In this document: positions 1 through 9,310 of the stretch, piece by piece
How the letters are laid out: each line of letters opens with the position of its first letter
How positions within the stretch are numbered: the first letter of the stretch is position 1
Source: Ilumatobacteraceae bacterium
GTDB taxonomy: Bacteria > Actinomycetota > Acidimicrobiia > Acidimicrobiales > Ilumatobacteraceae
NCBI GenBank assembly: GCA_025358075.1
Contig: JANYKU010000003.1
Span: 1 to 64,000 of the forward strand
Length of the DNA: 64,000 nucleotides
Direction: 5' to 3'
Program-made: the position numbers and the translations under genes
Notes under the pieces: generated by a model
Told to the model about the DNA's origin: nothing
Seen by the model: only the letters and a program-made list of their open reading frames with translations
Database searches by the model: none

Positions 1-24
1 GGGGAAGAGCGAAAGCTCTTCCCC
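1..24. terminator. Perfect 10-bp hairpin with GAAA tetraloop at window edge (probable terminator of an upstream gene)
   Basis: ggggaagagc-gaaa-gctcttcccc; no T-tract follows on + strand. Confidence 0.5.
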
Positions 25-99
25 ACTCCTGCGCGCACGGCATGGGTTCGCCGCACTTCGTGTATCGTCGCATCACCCCCGAGAAGAAGGACACGTTCG

Positions 100-411
100 A
101 TGGCCACCCCCAAGCTCACACCGCTCCAGGAGATGGAAGCCCGACGCACCGCGTCGGCGGCCGACAAACCCAAACGTGTGATCTCCGAGGAGGAGAAGGC
201 AACCCGCCGCGACCGGGTCGCCAAGGCCAAAGATGCGCTGGCTCGCTCGGTCGGCGCGAAGGGCGAGCACGTCACCACCGCTCGCGCCGCGCTGAAGACC
301 TACCTCCAGCGTTTGAACGAGCCGAAGCAGCCCGATGACGCCCAGTTCGAAACGCTCATCGAAGCGCCGTTCAAGGCGCCGCCGAAGAAGCGTTCGAACG
401 ACCGTTACTGA
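100..411 (+). CDS. Hypothetical protein, Lys/Ala-rich, 103 aa
   Basis: ORF MATPKLTPLQEMEARRTASAADKPKR...; no recognised domain. Confidence 0.6.
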   Translation: MATPKLTPLQEMEARRTASAADKPKRVISEEEKATRRDRVAKAKDALARSVGAKGEHVTTARAALKTYLQRLNEPKQPDDAQFETLIEAPFKAPPKKRSNDRY

Positions 412-421
412 CCGCTAAGGG

Positions 422-1603
422 TCACCCCCAGCGCTGCGGGTCGTCGGGGTTGAGCCCGAGGCACAGCTTGGCCACCAGTTCGTGGGCGAGCAAGGTGTTG
501 CCCGGGTGGAACCGACCCATCCGCACGTCGCGGAAGATCTGCTCGAGGCGGTTGCCCTTGAACGCCGCACTGCCGCCCGACAGATCCATGGCCCGGTCGG
601 CGATGTCGTAGGCGCTGTTGATGATGAAGTGGCGCGCGCCGATCAAGCGCACGGGCCAGTCAGCGTGAGCGACGCCAGTCGCCCAGTCGCCGCAGACTCG
701 ATCCAGCAACGCCTCGCTGGCGTCGAGGGCAATGCGCATCTCCGACACGTTGTGTTGCACCTCGGGGTGGTGAGCCATCGAGTTGGTGAGGGCGACGGAT
801 GTGCGTTTTGGCATGCGATCGATCGTGATGTCGAACGCCCGCCGGGCAGCGCCGAGGTAGACGGCGGAGAACCCCATCAGTGCCCAGGCGAACACCGCGA
901 CCTGGAACATGCCGGCGCCGGCGAAGCCGGCCGGGCAGACCAGCACGATGTTCTCATCGGGCACGAACGCACGATCCAGCACGGTGTCGTGGCTCTGCGT
1001 CGCACGCATGCCGATGGTGTCCCAGGTCTCGATGATCTCGTAGCCGGCCGACGTGCGCGGCAGGAATCCGTGAACGATCTTCGGATTCGTCGGATCGGAG
1101 GTGTCCATCGCGTGGAAGCCGGCAAGTGTCCACACCGGCGAGAGGCTGCCGAAGATCTTGTGGCCGGTGATCTCCCAGCCACCCGGAACCTTCTCGGCCT
1201 TCGACGACGAGAGCAGCAGCGGGATGTCGTTGCCGGCTTCTCCGTGAATCGCAGCGAACACCTCGCCCTCAGCGGCTCGTTCCAGCAACCAGCGGCACGA
1301 CGTGTCGCCGGAGCGGAGCAGGTCGGCGGCGACTCCTGTCCAGTACAGGTGCATGTTGACTGCGACGGCGGTCGCCGGCGCGTAGTAGGCGAGGCGACCT
1401 TGCAGGCGAGCCATGGCGTCGAGCCCGAGGCCGTGGCCGCCGAATTCGGTCGGCACCGCGGCCAGCAGGTAGCCGGACTGTCGAAGTTCGTCCCAATCCT
1501 CGTCGAAGAATCGGTTCTCTCGGTCGTAGATCGGGGCTCGGCTATCGAACCTCGCCATCATCTCGTCGGTGAGGAGGTCGGTTGTTGTCGTGGTTGTCGT
1601 CAT
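422..1603 (-). CDS. Acyl-CoA dehydrogenase family protein
   Basis: 393 aa; ACAD-type fold motifs (FGGHGLGLDAMARLQ..., GEAGNDIPLLLSSSKAEKVPGGWEITGHKIFGSLSP, DLSGGSAAFKGNRLEQIFRDVRMGRFHPGN). Confidence 0.88.
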   Translation of the reverse strand: MTTTTTTTDLLTDEMMARFDSRAPIYDRENRFFDEDWDELRQSGYLLAAVPTEFGGHGLGLDAMARLQGRLAYYAPATAVAVNMHLYWTGVAADLLRSGDTSCRWLLERAAEGEVFAAIHGEAGNDIPLLLSSSKAEKVPGGWEITGHKIFGSLSPVWTLAGFHAMDTSDPTNPKIVHGFLPRTSAGYEIIETWDTIGMRATQSHDTVLDRAFVPDENIVLVCPAGFAGAGMFQVAVFAWALMGFSAVYLGAARRAFDITIDRMPKRTSVALTNSMAHHPEVQHNVSEMRIALDASEALLDRVCGDWATGVAHADWPVRLIGARHFIINSAYDIADRAMDLSGGSAAFKGNRLEQIFRDVRMGRFHPGNTLLAHELVAKLCLGLNPDDPQRWG

Positions 1604-1657
1604 TGTTCTTTCCAGTGCGAGGTTTCAGGATGGTGTCGTTGACGACGACGATTCATT

Positions 1658-1915
1658 TCATGCGACCGGGACGGGCCCGATCTGCTCGACGGCGACGATG
1701 ACATCTGCAGGAATGCCGAGACGAGCGGCTGCTTCGATGATGGCCTCCGGGTTGGGGGCTTCGTAGAGGCAGTACGTCTTCTTCTTGTCGGCGGACAAGA
1801 ACGAGTAGACCCAGCGGATCCCCACGTCGTCGTTCACCAGCTTGATACCGGCACGATCCAAGCCATCGACATCGAGCTGTTCGGCGAAGTTTCGTTCGAT
1901 CACGAAGAGGGCCAT
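1658..1915 (-). CDS. Small DUF4242-like protein
   Basis: 85 aa MALFVIERNFAEQL...WVYSFLSADKKKTYCLYEAPNPEAIIEAAARLGIPAD, typical of DUF4242. Confidence 0.7.
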   Translation of the reverse strand: MALFVIERNFAEQLDVDGLDRAGIKLVNDDVGIRWVYSFLSADKKKTYCLYEAPNPEAIIEAAARLGIPADVIVAVEQIGPVPVA

Positions 1916-1942
1916 GGATCATCTCCTGCTTCTGTCGTGAAC

Positions 1943-1966
1943 CCTCCCGCCGGGCCCGGCAGGAGG
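1943..1966. repeat. 24-bp near-perfect palindrome in divergent intergenic region
   Basis: cctcccgccggg|cccggcaggagg, 11/12 pairs. Confidence 0.6.
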
Positions 1967-2094
1967 TCTCACGTCGTCGTCACGATGACTGTAGAGATTC
2001 TGGAACTGCCTGTCATGACCATGTTTTGCCTTCTGTGCGCCTTATTTCGTTGACTCGTCCCGCGGTTGGTAGTCAGATCTGACTAGGAGGACGT

Positions 2095-5000
2095 GTGAAC
2101 CCAGCCCAGAATCGGACTTCGACGGTGCTGTGCACCGACGTCGCGCCGGCCGAGCGCGGGAAATGGTTCACCGAACTGGCGCGCGCCCGCTCAGGGGTCG
2201 ATGTGAATGCGAATGCGGAGATGGCGCTGATCGCGTTCGACAGTGCCTCGGCCGCCGTGGCCGCCGCCGTGGAGATGCAGCGGGTCGCCGCGTCTGCGGC
2301 CGATGCCTCGCCGATCCGCATCGGCCTGGCCACCGGTGACGTGGAGTGGGGCGATGGCGTGTGTACCGGCTCCGCTGTCGGGACCGCCGCCGGCCTGCTC
2401 GCTCGGGCCGAGCCGGGGCAGATCTTGGCGAACAACGTCGTGCGCTGGCTTGTTGGGGGCGCGGCGGCCAATGGCTACGTGCCAGTCGGCGCCGTCGAGA
2501 TCGATGGCCTCGACGAGCCGGTCGAAGCGTTTGCCGTCGATTGGCAGCCCATCGAGGCGGTTGTCGAGGTCGCCGATCGCCTCGGGCACCCTCTTGTACC
2601 GCTGCCGGCCGGGATCGCTGCGGCCGCGCGCCAACCGTTGGTGGGTCGGGAAGCGGAATGGCACCTCCTCGACGAGGCGTGGAATCGCGTCCGTGACGGC
2701 TCTCGTGAAGTCGTGCTGATCGGCGGCGAAGCCGGTGCCGGCAAGACCCGTTTGGCCGCCGACTTCGCCCGTCGGTGTCACGAGGCCGGGGCGATCGTAC
2801 TGCTCGGAACCTGCGATGCCGAGCTCGCCCTTCCGTACCAGCCGTGGGTTCATGCCCTTGATCACCTGCTTCGTTCCCTTCCCGGCTTCGGCCGTCCGCA
2901 GAACAGTGGTCGTGATCTCGGTGACCTCCTCGTCCTCCTGCCGCAGCTCGAACGGCTGCTGCCCGGATTGTCGAGGTCTCCGGCGGCAGATCCCGAGACC
3001 GAGCGATACCTGCTGTTCTCGGCGGTCGATCGGGTGCTGGCCAACGCCGCGCAGGCGGTGCCGATGGTCCTCCTCCTCGACGACCTCCACTGGGCAGGCC
3101 GACCGACGCTGGAGCTCCTCCGGCACTTGGTTCGAGCCGGCTCGGCCGCCCGCCTGATGATCATCGCCACCTTTCGCGATGCTGCAGCCGAGCTGACCGA
3201 CCCGCTGGCCGAATGCCTCGTCGATCTGCAACGAAGCGAGAGCGTCAGCCGCGTGCGGTTGGGCGGCCTCGACGCGATCAGCGTCGAGCAGTTCGTGGCC
3301 GGTGCCCTCGGCCAAGAGCTCGACGGGGATCTCCGTCGTCTGGCCGCAGTCGCTCGAGATCGCAGCGGAGGGAACGCCTTCTTCCTCGGGGAGTTGTGGC
3401 GCCAACTCGTCCAACAGGGAGTCGTCGCCCGCCGGAACGATCGGTGGTTCGTTCGCCGAGACGTCGCCGGCGTCGGGGCGCCAGACAGCGTCAGAGATGT
3501 CGTTGCCGCGCGCATGGCCAGACTGTCCCGGCGGGCGCGGCGACCCGTGGAGTTGGCGGCCGTGGCCGGTCAACGTGTGGAGTTCCGCGTGTTGTCTCTT
3601 GCCGCGGACATGAGTGTCGATGACGTCGGCGCCGGTCTCGACGAGCTCGTCAACACCGGCTTCCTCGTCGAGGTCGGCGGTCATCTCCCCACCTATCAGT
3701 TCACTCACGCCCTTGTACGAGACACGGTCGAACAGGTGCTGTCGTCGTCGGCACGGGCTCGTCTGCATCTCCGAATCGCCGAGGCCCTCGAGCAGGTGTA
3801 CGAAGCAGATCCTCGGTCGGTCTTCGCCGAGCTCGCCTACCACTTCAGCGCAGCGACCGCGGTCGGGGGCATCGAACGGGGTATCCGCTACGGGCGCCTC
3901 GCCGCCGAGCAGGCCCGAAGCTCGGTGGCCTACGACGAGGCCATCTCGCAGTTCGAAGCAGTGCTTCAACTCCTGCCCGTCGAGAGCGTTGAGGCGACCG
4001 AGGTGCTGATCGATCTCGGCCTGGTCCAGACGCGTCGAGGTTTCTCGTCCGCGGCACAGGGCACCTATCAACGGGCATTCGACACTGCGCAACGCGAGAG
4101 CTGGGCCGAACTGATGGCTCATGCCGCGCTCGGATACGAGGAGTGCGTCCACCAGCGCGGGGCACCGGGAGCTCCGGCAGTGCTGATGGTTTCCGAGGCG
4201 ATCGGTCTCGTCGGTGATCAGCCGGGCCCGCTGCGCGCTCGGCTCCAGGCCTCGCTGGCTCGAAGTCTGTCGCTGTCGGGTGACCACGACGCTGCCGTCG
4301 ATGCCTGCGAGCTGGCTCTGGCGATGGCCAGAGCGGTCGGCGACCTGGGCTGCGTCATCGCTGCGCTTCAAGCCACGACCATCGTGTCGTCGGAGCCGTC
4401 GCGACTCGTCGACGCGAGCACCGAGCTCCGTGATGTCGCGCTGCAGGTCGGAGACCATTGGAGCGCCGTCTACGCAACCGGCAACATGTGTAGAGGCTTG
4501 ATGGAGCTCGGTCGCCTCGGAGAAGCCGCTGACGTCCTCGTGCAGCATCGGCTGATGGCCGAACGCGGTCGCTTCTTGATGTTCCAGTACATGGGCCATG
4601 TGTACGAGGCGGTGCTGGCACTCGCCGCGGGAAGGTTCGACGAGGCCGAGCAGGCGGCCGAACGCGCCCACGAAGTTGGCGACTCGAGCAACATCGTGTT
4701 CGACGCCGGCGTGTACGGCTTGCAGATGTTTGCTATTCGTCGCGAGCAGGGCCGTCTGGCAGAGGTGCTGCCGCTCATGCGGTTTCTCTCCGAGCATCAC
4801 GGAGAGGAAGCAGTCTGGCGTCCTGGCCTCACCGTGCTCTACGCCGAGCTCGGCATGCTCGAGGAGTCGATTCGTGAGCTCGACGCGCTGTCGCCCGATG
4901 AGTTCGCCTCGATTCCACGCGACTCCGTCTGGCCGGCCTGCCTCACCTTCTTGGCCGAGGCATGCATCGCCTGCGGAGACGAGAAGCACGCCGCCGTGCT

Positions 5001-5571
5001 ACTGCGCGAACTGGACGCATACGCCGGTCGCAATCTGATGGTGGCGATGACGATCTGCTTCGGGCCGGCCGACCGACTGCGCGGCGGGCTGGCCCGCCTG
5101 GTGGGATTGACCAACGAGGCCGAGGGCCATTTCCGCGCGGCGTTGGCACTCGCCGACCGCAGCGCTTCGCCGGTGTGGAGAGCGCACGTCCAATACGACT
5201 GGGCGGTCCTCGCCGCGGCTCGGAGTGACTTCGCCAAGGCCGATGCGATGGTGGGAGAGGCCCATGCCGTTGCTGTCGCTCTCGGCATGAACGCGCTGGC
5301 CGAGCGGGCCTCGTCGCTTCGTGCTCGCATCGCCGCGCCGTCTCCCTCCCTCAGTGATCGAGAAGGACTGTCGCATCGTGAGCTGGAAGTTCTTCGCCTC
5401 ATCGCCGAGGGCTGTTCGAACAGGGAGATCGGCGAGCGGTTGTTCATCAGTCAGCACACGGCCGCCAATCACGTGCGCTCGATCCTGCAGAAGTTGGGAT
5501 GCGCCAACCGGGCCGAGGCCGCGGCCTTCGCCGTGCACCGCAACCTCATCGGACAGGCTCAGACCAACTGA
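2095..5571 (+). CDS. Large LuxR-family (LAL-type) regulator: degenerate nucleotidyl-cyclase-like domain + AAA ATPase + TPR-like region + LuxR HTH
   Basis: 1158 aa; Walker A GGEAGAGKTRLA, Walker B MVLLLDDLHWA, C-terminal LSHRELEVLRLIAEGCSNREIGERLFISQHTAANHVRSILQKLG. Confidence 0.9.
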   Translation: MNPAQNRTSTVLCTDVAPAERGKWFTELARARSGVDVNANAEMALIAFDSASAAVAAAVEMQRVAASAADASPIRIGLATGDVEWGDGVCTGSAVGTAAGLLARAEPGQILANNVVRWLVGGAAANGYVPVGAVEIDGLDEPVEAFAVDWQPIEAVVEVADRLGHPLVPLPAGIAAAARQPLVGREAEWHLLDEAWNRVRDGSREVVLIGGEAGAGKTRLAADFARRCHEAGAIVLLGTCDAELALPYQPWVHALDHLLRSLPGFGRPQNSGRDLGDLLVLLPQLERLLPGLSRSPAADPETERYLLFSAVDRVLANAAQAVPMVLLLDDLHWAGRPTLELLRHLVRAGSAARLMIIATFRDAAAELTDPLAECLVDLQRSESVSRVRLGGLDAISVEQFVAGALGQELDGDLRRLAAVARDRSGGNAFFLGELWRQLVQQGVVARRNDRWFVRRDVAGVGAPDSVRDVVAARMARLSRRARRPVELAAVAGQRVEFRVLSLAADMSVDDVGAGLDELVNTGFLVEVGGHLPTYQFTHALVRDTVEQVLSSSARARLHLRIAEALEQVYEADPRSVFAELAYHFSAATAVGGIERGIRYGRLAAEQARSSVAYDEAISQFEAVLQLLPVESVEATEVLIDLGLVQTRRGFSSAAQGTYQRAFDTAQRESWAELMAHAALGYEECVHQRGAPGAPAVLMVSEAIGLVGDQPGPLRARLQASLARSLSLSGDHDAAVDACELALAMARAVGDLGCVIAALQATTIVSSEPSRLVDASTELRDVALQVGDHWSAVYATGNMCRGLMELGRLGEAADVLVQHRLMAERGRFLMFQYMGHVYEAVLALAAGRFDEAEQAAERAHEVGDSSNIVFDAGVYGLQMFAIRREQGRLAEVLPLMRFLSEHHGEEAVWRPGLTVLYAELGMLEESIRELDALSPDEFASIPRDSVWPACLTFLAEACIACGDEKHAAVLLRELDAYAGRNLMVAMTICFGPADRLRGGLARLVGLTNEAEGHFRAALALADRSASPVWRAHVQYDWAVLAAARSDFAKADAMVGEAHAVAVALGMNALAERASSLRARIAAPSPSLSDREGLSHRELEVLRLIAEGCSNREIGERLFISQHTAANHVRSILQKLGCANRAEAAAFAVHRNLIGQAQTN

Positions 5572-5622
5572 CGCCTCGGCGGGCGGGCAGCACTCGCTAT
5601 CGGCCGAGTACGGTCGTGAGGA

Positions 5623-6606
5623 ATGACCGTGCTGGTGGGCAACCTTCACTCCGAGTTTCGAGCGTTCTGGCATCCTGTCGCCTGGTCGTACGAGGTCGCC
5701 GACACTCCGCTCGGCGTCACGCTGCTCGGCGAACCGCTGGTCGTCGTGCGACGCCCTTCCGGCGAGATCGCTGCGTTCGCCGATGAGTGCCCGCACCGCG
5801 GCGCGCCCCTGAGCTTCGGGCGCGTCGAGGGTGCCGAGCTCGTCTGCGCCTATCACGGTTGGCGGTTCGGTTTCGACGGCTCCGCCACCTGCGTTCCGGC
5901 TCTGGGTGCTGGATCGCCCATTCCGTCTCGGGCGCGCCTCACCCCACCCGCTGCGGTGTGCGAGCAGTACGGCATCGTCTGGGTGGCGTTGGAGCCTCCA
6001 CGCACGCCGATCCCCGTGTGGTCCGATGGCGACGACAAGAGCCTGGGAGCGTTCGCGCCAACCGCGCACACCAGCCACGTGCTGGCCGCGTACCAGACCG
6101 ACAACCTGCTCGACGCCAGCCACTTTCCGTTCTTGCACGGTTCGCTCGGCGACCGCAATCCGTTGATCGGCGGGCACGAGGTCGTCGAGCAACACGACCT
6201 CGGCTTCTCGAGCGTGCTGCGCAAGTTGAACGACGACCACGAGTCGACCGAGGGATGGTTGCGGTACACGTTTGCCGCGCCCTTCACCGTTCTCTTGCGC
6301 AGCGAAGAGCCCGATGGTGCGCTACGACAGTCGTTCTTCCAGGCCGTCCAACCGATCGACGAGCGGCGCACACGGTTGTTCTTCATGGTGCGCGTTCCAG
6401 AAACGGCGACCGACGTGCTCGCCGAGCTGCTCGCCCAGGAAGAGATCGTCCAGCAGGAAGATGTGTGGATCACCGCCGCGCTGCGTCGTCGAGGCATGCC
6501 GATCGGCGGCGCGCAGGATCTCCACGTGCGATCCGATGCAAACGCGATCCTCTTCCGCCGCGTGCTACGCCACCTCTTCGATTCAGCCGCCACAGCAAAG
6601 GCATGA
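5623..6606 (+). CDS. Rieske [2Fe-2S] aromatic ring-hydroxylating oxygenase-like protein
   Basis: CPHRGAPLSFGRVEGAELVCAYHGWRF Rieske motif; 327 aa. Confidence 0.9.
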   Translation: MTVLVGNLHSEFRAFWHPVAWSYEVADTPLGVTLLGEPLVVVRRPSGEIAAFADECPHRGAPLSFGRVEGAELVCAYHGWRFGFDGSATCVPALGAGSPIPSRARLTPPAAVCEQYGIVWVALEPPRTPIPVWSDGDDKSLGAFAPTAHTSHVLAAYQTDNLLDASHFPFLHGSLGDRNPLIGGHEVVEQHDLGFSSVLRKLNDDHESTEGWLRYTFAAPFTVLLRSEEPDGALRQSFFQAVQPIDERRTRLFFMVRVPETATDVLAELLAQEEIVQQEDVWITAALRRRGMPIGGAQDLHVRSDANAILFRRVLRHLFDSAATAKA

Positions 6607-7118
6607 GCGGCCCGGCTCGGTCGTGGTTCGTCGGCGCGTGGCGTCGCCGTTCGATCGTCGTGCCGGGTGGCGATCCAACCGAGCCGTGCGAGGCGTGGTG
6701 GATCCAGACCGAGCACGCGTTCGTCGATGTCAGGGTCACGTTGCCCGGCCACGAGCACAACGGGTTGCCGTACTCGTCGACTCGCGCGTTCGCCGGCATG
6801 TTCGAGATCGCCGACGGTGAAGCGCGTTGGCATGTCGAGCTCGACTCTGAGGGGCTCGTTCCGCGCACCGACCGCGCGGCCGCATCGGGGTTGTTCGTTT
6901 CCAGGGATGACCCACTGTTGATGATCGAGGATGCCCCCGGACGGTTTCGCGAGGAATGGGTTCAATGCGCACCGCTCGGCGAGGTGGAACTCGTTCGCGC
7001 CGGCAACGTCGTCGCCGTGCGGGTCGGCGATGTCAGTGGCGTCGTGTTGTCGGTCGACGGGGCGGTGTCCGGCCGGGTCTGGCACGGAGCGCAGTCCATC
7101 GGGGTCGATCGCGATTGA
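6603..7118 (+). CDS. Hypothetical protein, HRI1-like beta-barrel possible
   Basis: ATGA overlap with the Rieske gene; 171 aa MSGPARSWFVGAWRRRSI...; start chosen inside ORF 5787..7118. Confidence 0.65.
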   Translation: MSGPARSWFVGAWRRRSIVVPGGDPTEPCEAWWIQTEHAFVDVRVTLPGHEHNGLPYSSTRAFAGMFEIADGEARWHVELDSEGLVPRTDRAAASGLFVSRDDPLLMIEDAPGRFREEWVQCAPLGEVELVRAGNVVAVRVGDVSGVVLSVDGAVSGRVWHGAQSIGVDRD

Positions 7119-7200
7119 CCACACGTTCATCGCGCCCGCAGCTCGACTCGATGAGGAATTGCGATTGCATTGGGTCGCCGCGTTGGCCGAGGATCTTCGA

Positions 7201-8169
7201 GTGACCAAGCGAGGGTGGCTGCTGTTCGGCGCGATGGCGGTGATCTGGGGAATCCCGTACTTCCTGATCCGCGTGGCGGTCAAGGAGCTCCAGCCGCCGG
7301 TCGTGGTGTTCGGTCGCACGACACTGGCTGCGATCGTGCTGCTCACGATGGCCGCGCGCACGGGGGGAATTCGGCCGGCGCTCCGACGATGGCGGCCGGT
7401 TCTGGCATTCGCCATCATCGAGATGGCCATCCCGTGGATCCTGCTCACGACCGCGGAACGACACCTCGCGTCCGGACTGACCGCGTTGATCGTCGCATCG
7501 GTTCCCATCGTCGGGACCATTGCTGCGTTCCTCCTCGGCGACCGCAATGCGCTGCGGTTGGTGCGAATCATCGGCATCGCCTTGGGCCTCGGCGGGGTTG
7601 CGCTGCTCGTCGCACGCGACCTCACGAGCAACAACGCACCGCCATGGTGGAGCGTGGCCGAAGTACTCGTCGTCTGCGTGTGCTACGCCACGGCGCCCTT
7701 CATCGCCTCCCGCAAGCTGGCCGATGTCGCCTCGGTCGGCGTCATCGCCGTTTCGCTCGCCATCGTGACCGTCATCTACGCACCGATCGCCGCCGTGTCA
7801 CTCCCCAGCCACGCGCCTCGTATCAACGTGATCCTGGCCGTGCTGGGGTTGGCGTTCATCTGTACCGGCCTGGCATTCGTGGTGTTCTTCAAGTTGATCG
7901 AAGAGGCCGGACCGGCTCGTGCCGGCCTCATCACGTTTGCCAATCCGGTGGTGGCCGTGGCGCTCGGCGCAGTGTTCCTCGACGAGCTGATCACGGTGGC
8001 CACCATTGTTGGATTTGTGCTGGTGCTCGCCGGCTGCTGGCTCGCAACGCGTCCCCCGCGAGTGCTGGCCGGCGCGCCGGATGACGGAGTTTCAGCGCAA
8101 GCATCGGTCGTGTTGGCCGAGGTCGTGCCGGTCTCGTCGGGAGAGCTTCGGACGGCCGAAGACGCATAG
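7201..8169 (+). CDS. EamA/DMT-family transporter
   Basis: GTG start; MTKRGWLLFGAMAVIWGIPYFLIRVAVKEL..., ten hydrophobic helices. Confidence 0.88.
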   Translation: MTKRGWLLFGAMAVIWGIPYFLIRVAVKELQPPVVVFGRTTLAAIVLLTMAARTGGIRPALRRWRPVLAFAIIEMAIPWILLTTAERHLASGLTALIVASVPIVGTIAAFLLGDRNALRLVRIIGIALGLGGVALLVARDLTSNNAPPWWSVAEVLVVCVCYATAPFIASRKLADVASVGVIAVSLAIVTVIYAPIAAVSLPSHAPRINVILAVLGLAFICTGLAFVVFFKLIEEAGPARAGLITFANPVVAVALGAVFLDELITVATIVGFVLVLAGCWLATRPPRVLAGAPDDGVSAQASVVLAEVVPVSSGELRTAEDA

Positions 8170-8376
8170 CCGGATCGCTGGAGAGTCGGGATCTTGCTCG
8201 TGGCGCACGATCTGGACGCCACACTGACTTCACCGCCCCTGGTTCGAAGCGTTCGTTGGCGCCCAGATCTGGGGGAGGTGTGCGACTGATGTATTCGATG
8301 ATGACCTGAGTCGACCTTGATCGATACGGTGAGCGCCGATCGCTGCGCGAAGCGATGGCCGAGAAAGGGTCGTGAT

Positions 8377-9264
8377 GTGAGGAACTTCGTTGGCAAGACC
8401 GCATTCGTCGCGGGAGGTGCCAGCGGCATCGGCCTTGGCATCAGCAAGGCGCTCCTGTCGGAAGGCATGAACGTCGTGATCGGTGACGTCAACGCGGCGC
8501 ACATGGCATCGGCCGGCGAGGAGTTGGCAGGAGCCAATGTCGTGTTCGTCCACGTCGACGTCACCGACCGTGCCTCAGTCGCTGCTGCCGCTGAAGCGGC
8601 AGTCACCGCGTTCGGCTCGGTCCACGTCTTGTGCAACAACGCTGGCATCGCTGGAGGTGGTGCCGTGGCCGATCCGAGCTTCGCCGATTGGGACCGCGCA
8701 ATGGCCGTGAACCTCGGCGGGGCAGTGAACGTGGTCAAGACGTTCGTACCGCTGATACGCGAGCACCGCAGTGGTGGGCACATCGTCAACACCTCGTCGA
8801 TCGCCGGAATCACCGCGCTGCCCTACGAGGGCGGCGCGTACACCACGGCGAAGTTCGCCGTGCGTGGCCTCAGCGAGTCGCTTCGGCTCAGCCTGGCTCC
8901 GGAGGGCATCGGCGTGTCGGTGCTTTGTCCTGGGCTCACCCGCACCCGAATCCTCGACGCGCCCGACCGTGAAGACCCCGATGCGAAGCCGATGGCCAGC
9001 GAGGGTGACCCGGACGTGCTGTTCAACTCGATGGAAGGGGCCATGGATCCCATCGAGGTCGGGCGTGCCGTGGTTCGCGGCATTCGCGACAACCTTCCGT
9101 ACATCCTCTCGCACGGCGAGTTCAAGGATGAGATCCAATCCCTGTTCGACGAGATCGTCGAGGCGTTTCCCACCGATCAGTCGGTTCCGTCAGCCCGCGC
9201 CGCCTTTGAGCGCGGACGTCGAGAGCTGTGTGACAGCTTGCGAGATCTGCCGGTGATCGACTGA
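8377..9264 (+). CDS. Short-chain dehydrogenase/reductase
   Basis: AFVAGGASGIGLG, NNAGIAGGG, YxxxK-type site (YTTAK). Confidence 0.9.
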   Translation: MRNFVGKTAFVAGGASGIGLGISKALLSEGMNVVIGDVNAAHMASAGEELAGANVVFVHVDVTDRASVAAAAEAAVTAFGSVHVLCNNAGIAGGGAVADPSFADWDRAMAVNLGGAVNVVKTFVPLIREHRSGGHIVNTSSIAGITALPYEGGAYTTAKFAVRGLSESLRLSLAPEGIGVSVLCPGLTRTRILDAPDREDPDAKPMASEGDPDVLFNSMEGAMDPIEVGRAVVRGIRDNLPYILSHGEFKDEIQSLFDEIVEAFPTDQSVPSARAAFERGRRELCDSLRDLPVID

Positions 9265-9276
9265 TCGATAGGCCCT

Positions 9277-9310
9277 CTCGGGCGATATGACTCGGAGGAC
9301 TACGCCCGAG
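9277..9310. terminator. Inverted repeat between convergent genes
   Basis: ctcgggcg (9277-9284) ... cgcccgag (9303-9310). Confidence 0.35.

Noticed and set aside
2191-4989. 932-aa − strand ORF antisense to the LuxR regulator
   Set aside because: High-GC antisense shadow ORF: low-complexity Arg/Gly/Glu/His-rich translation, no domain; the + strand protein is clearly real.
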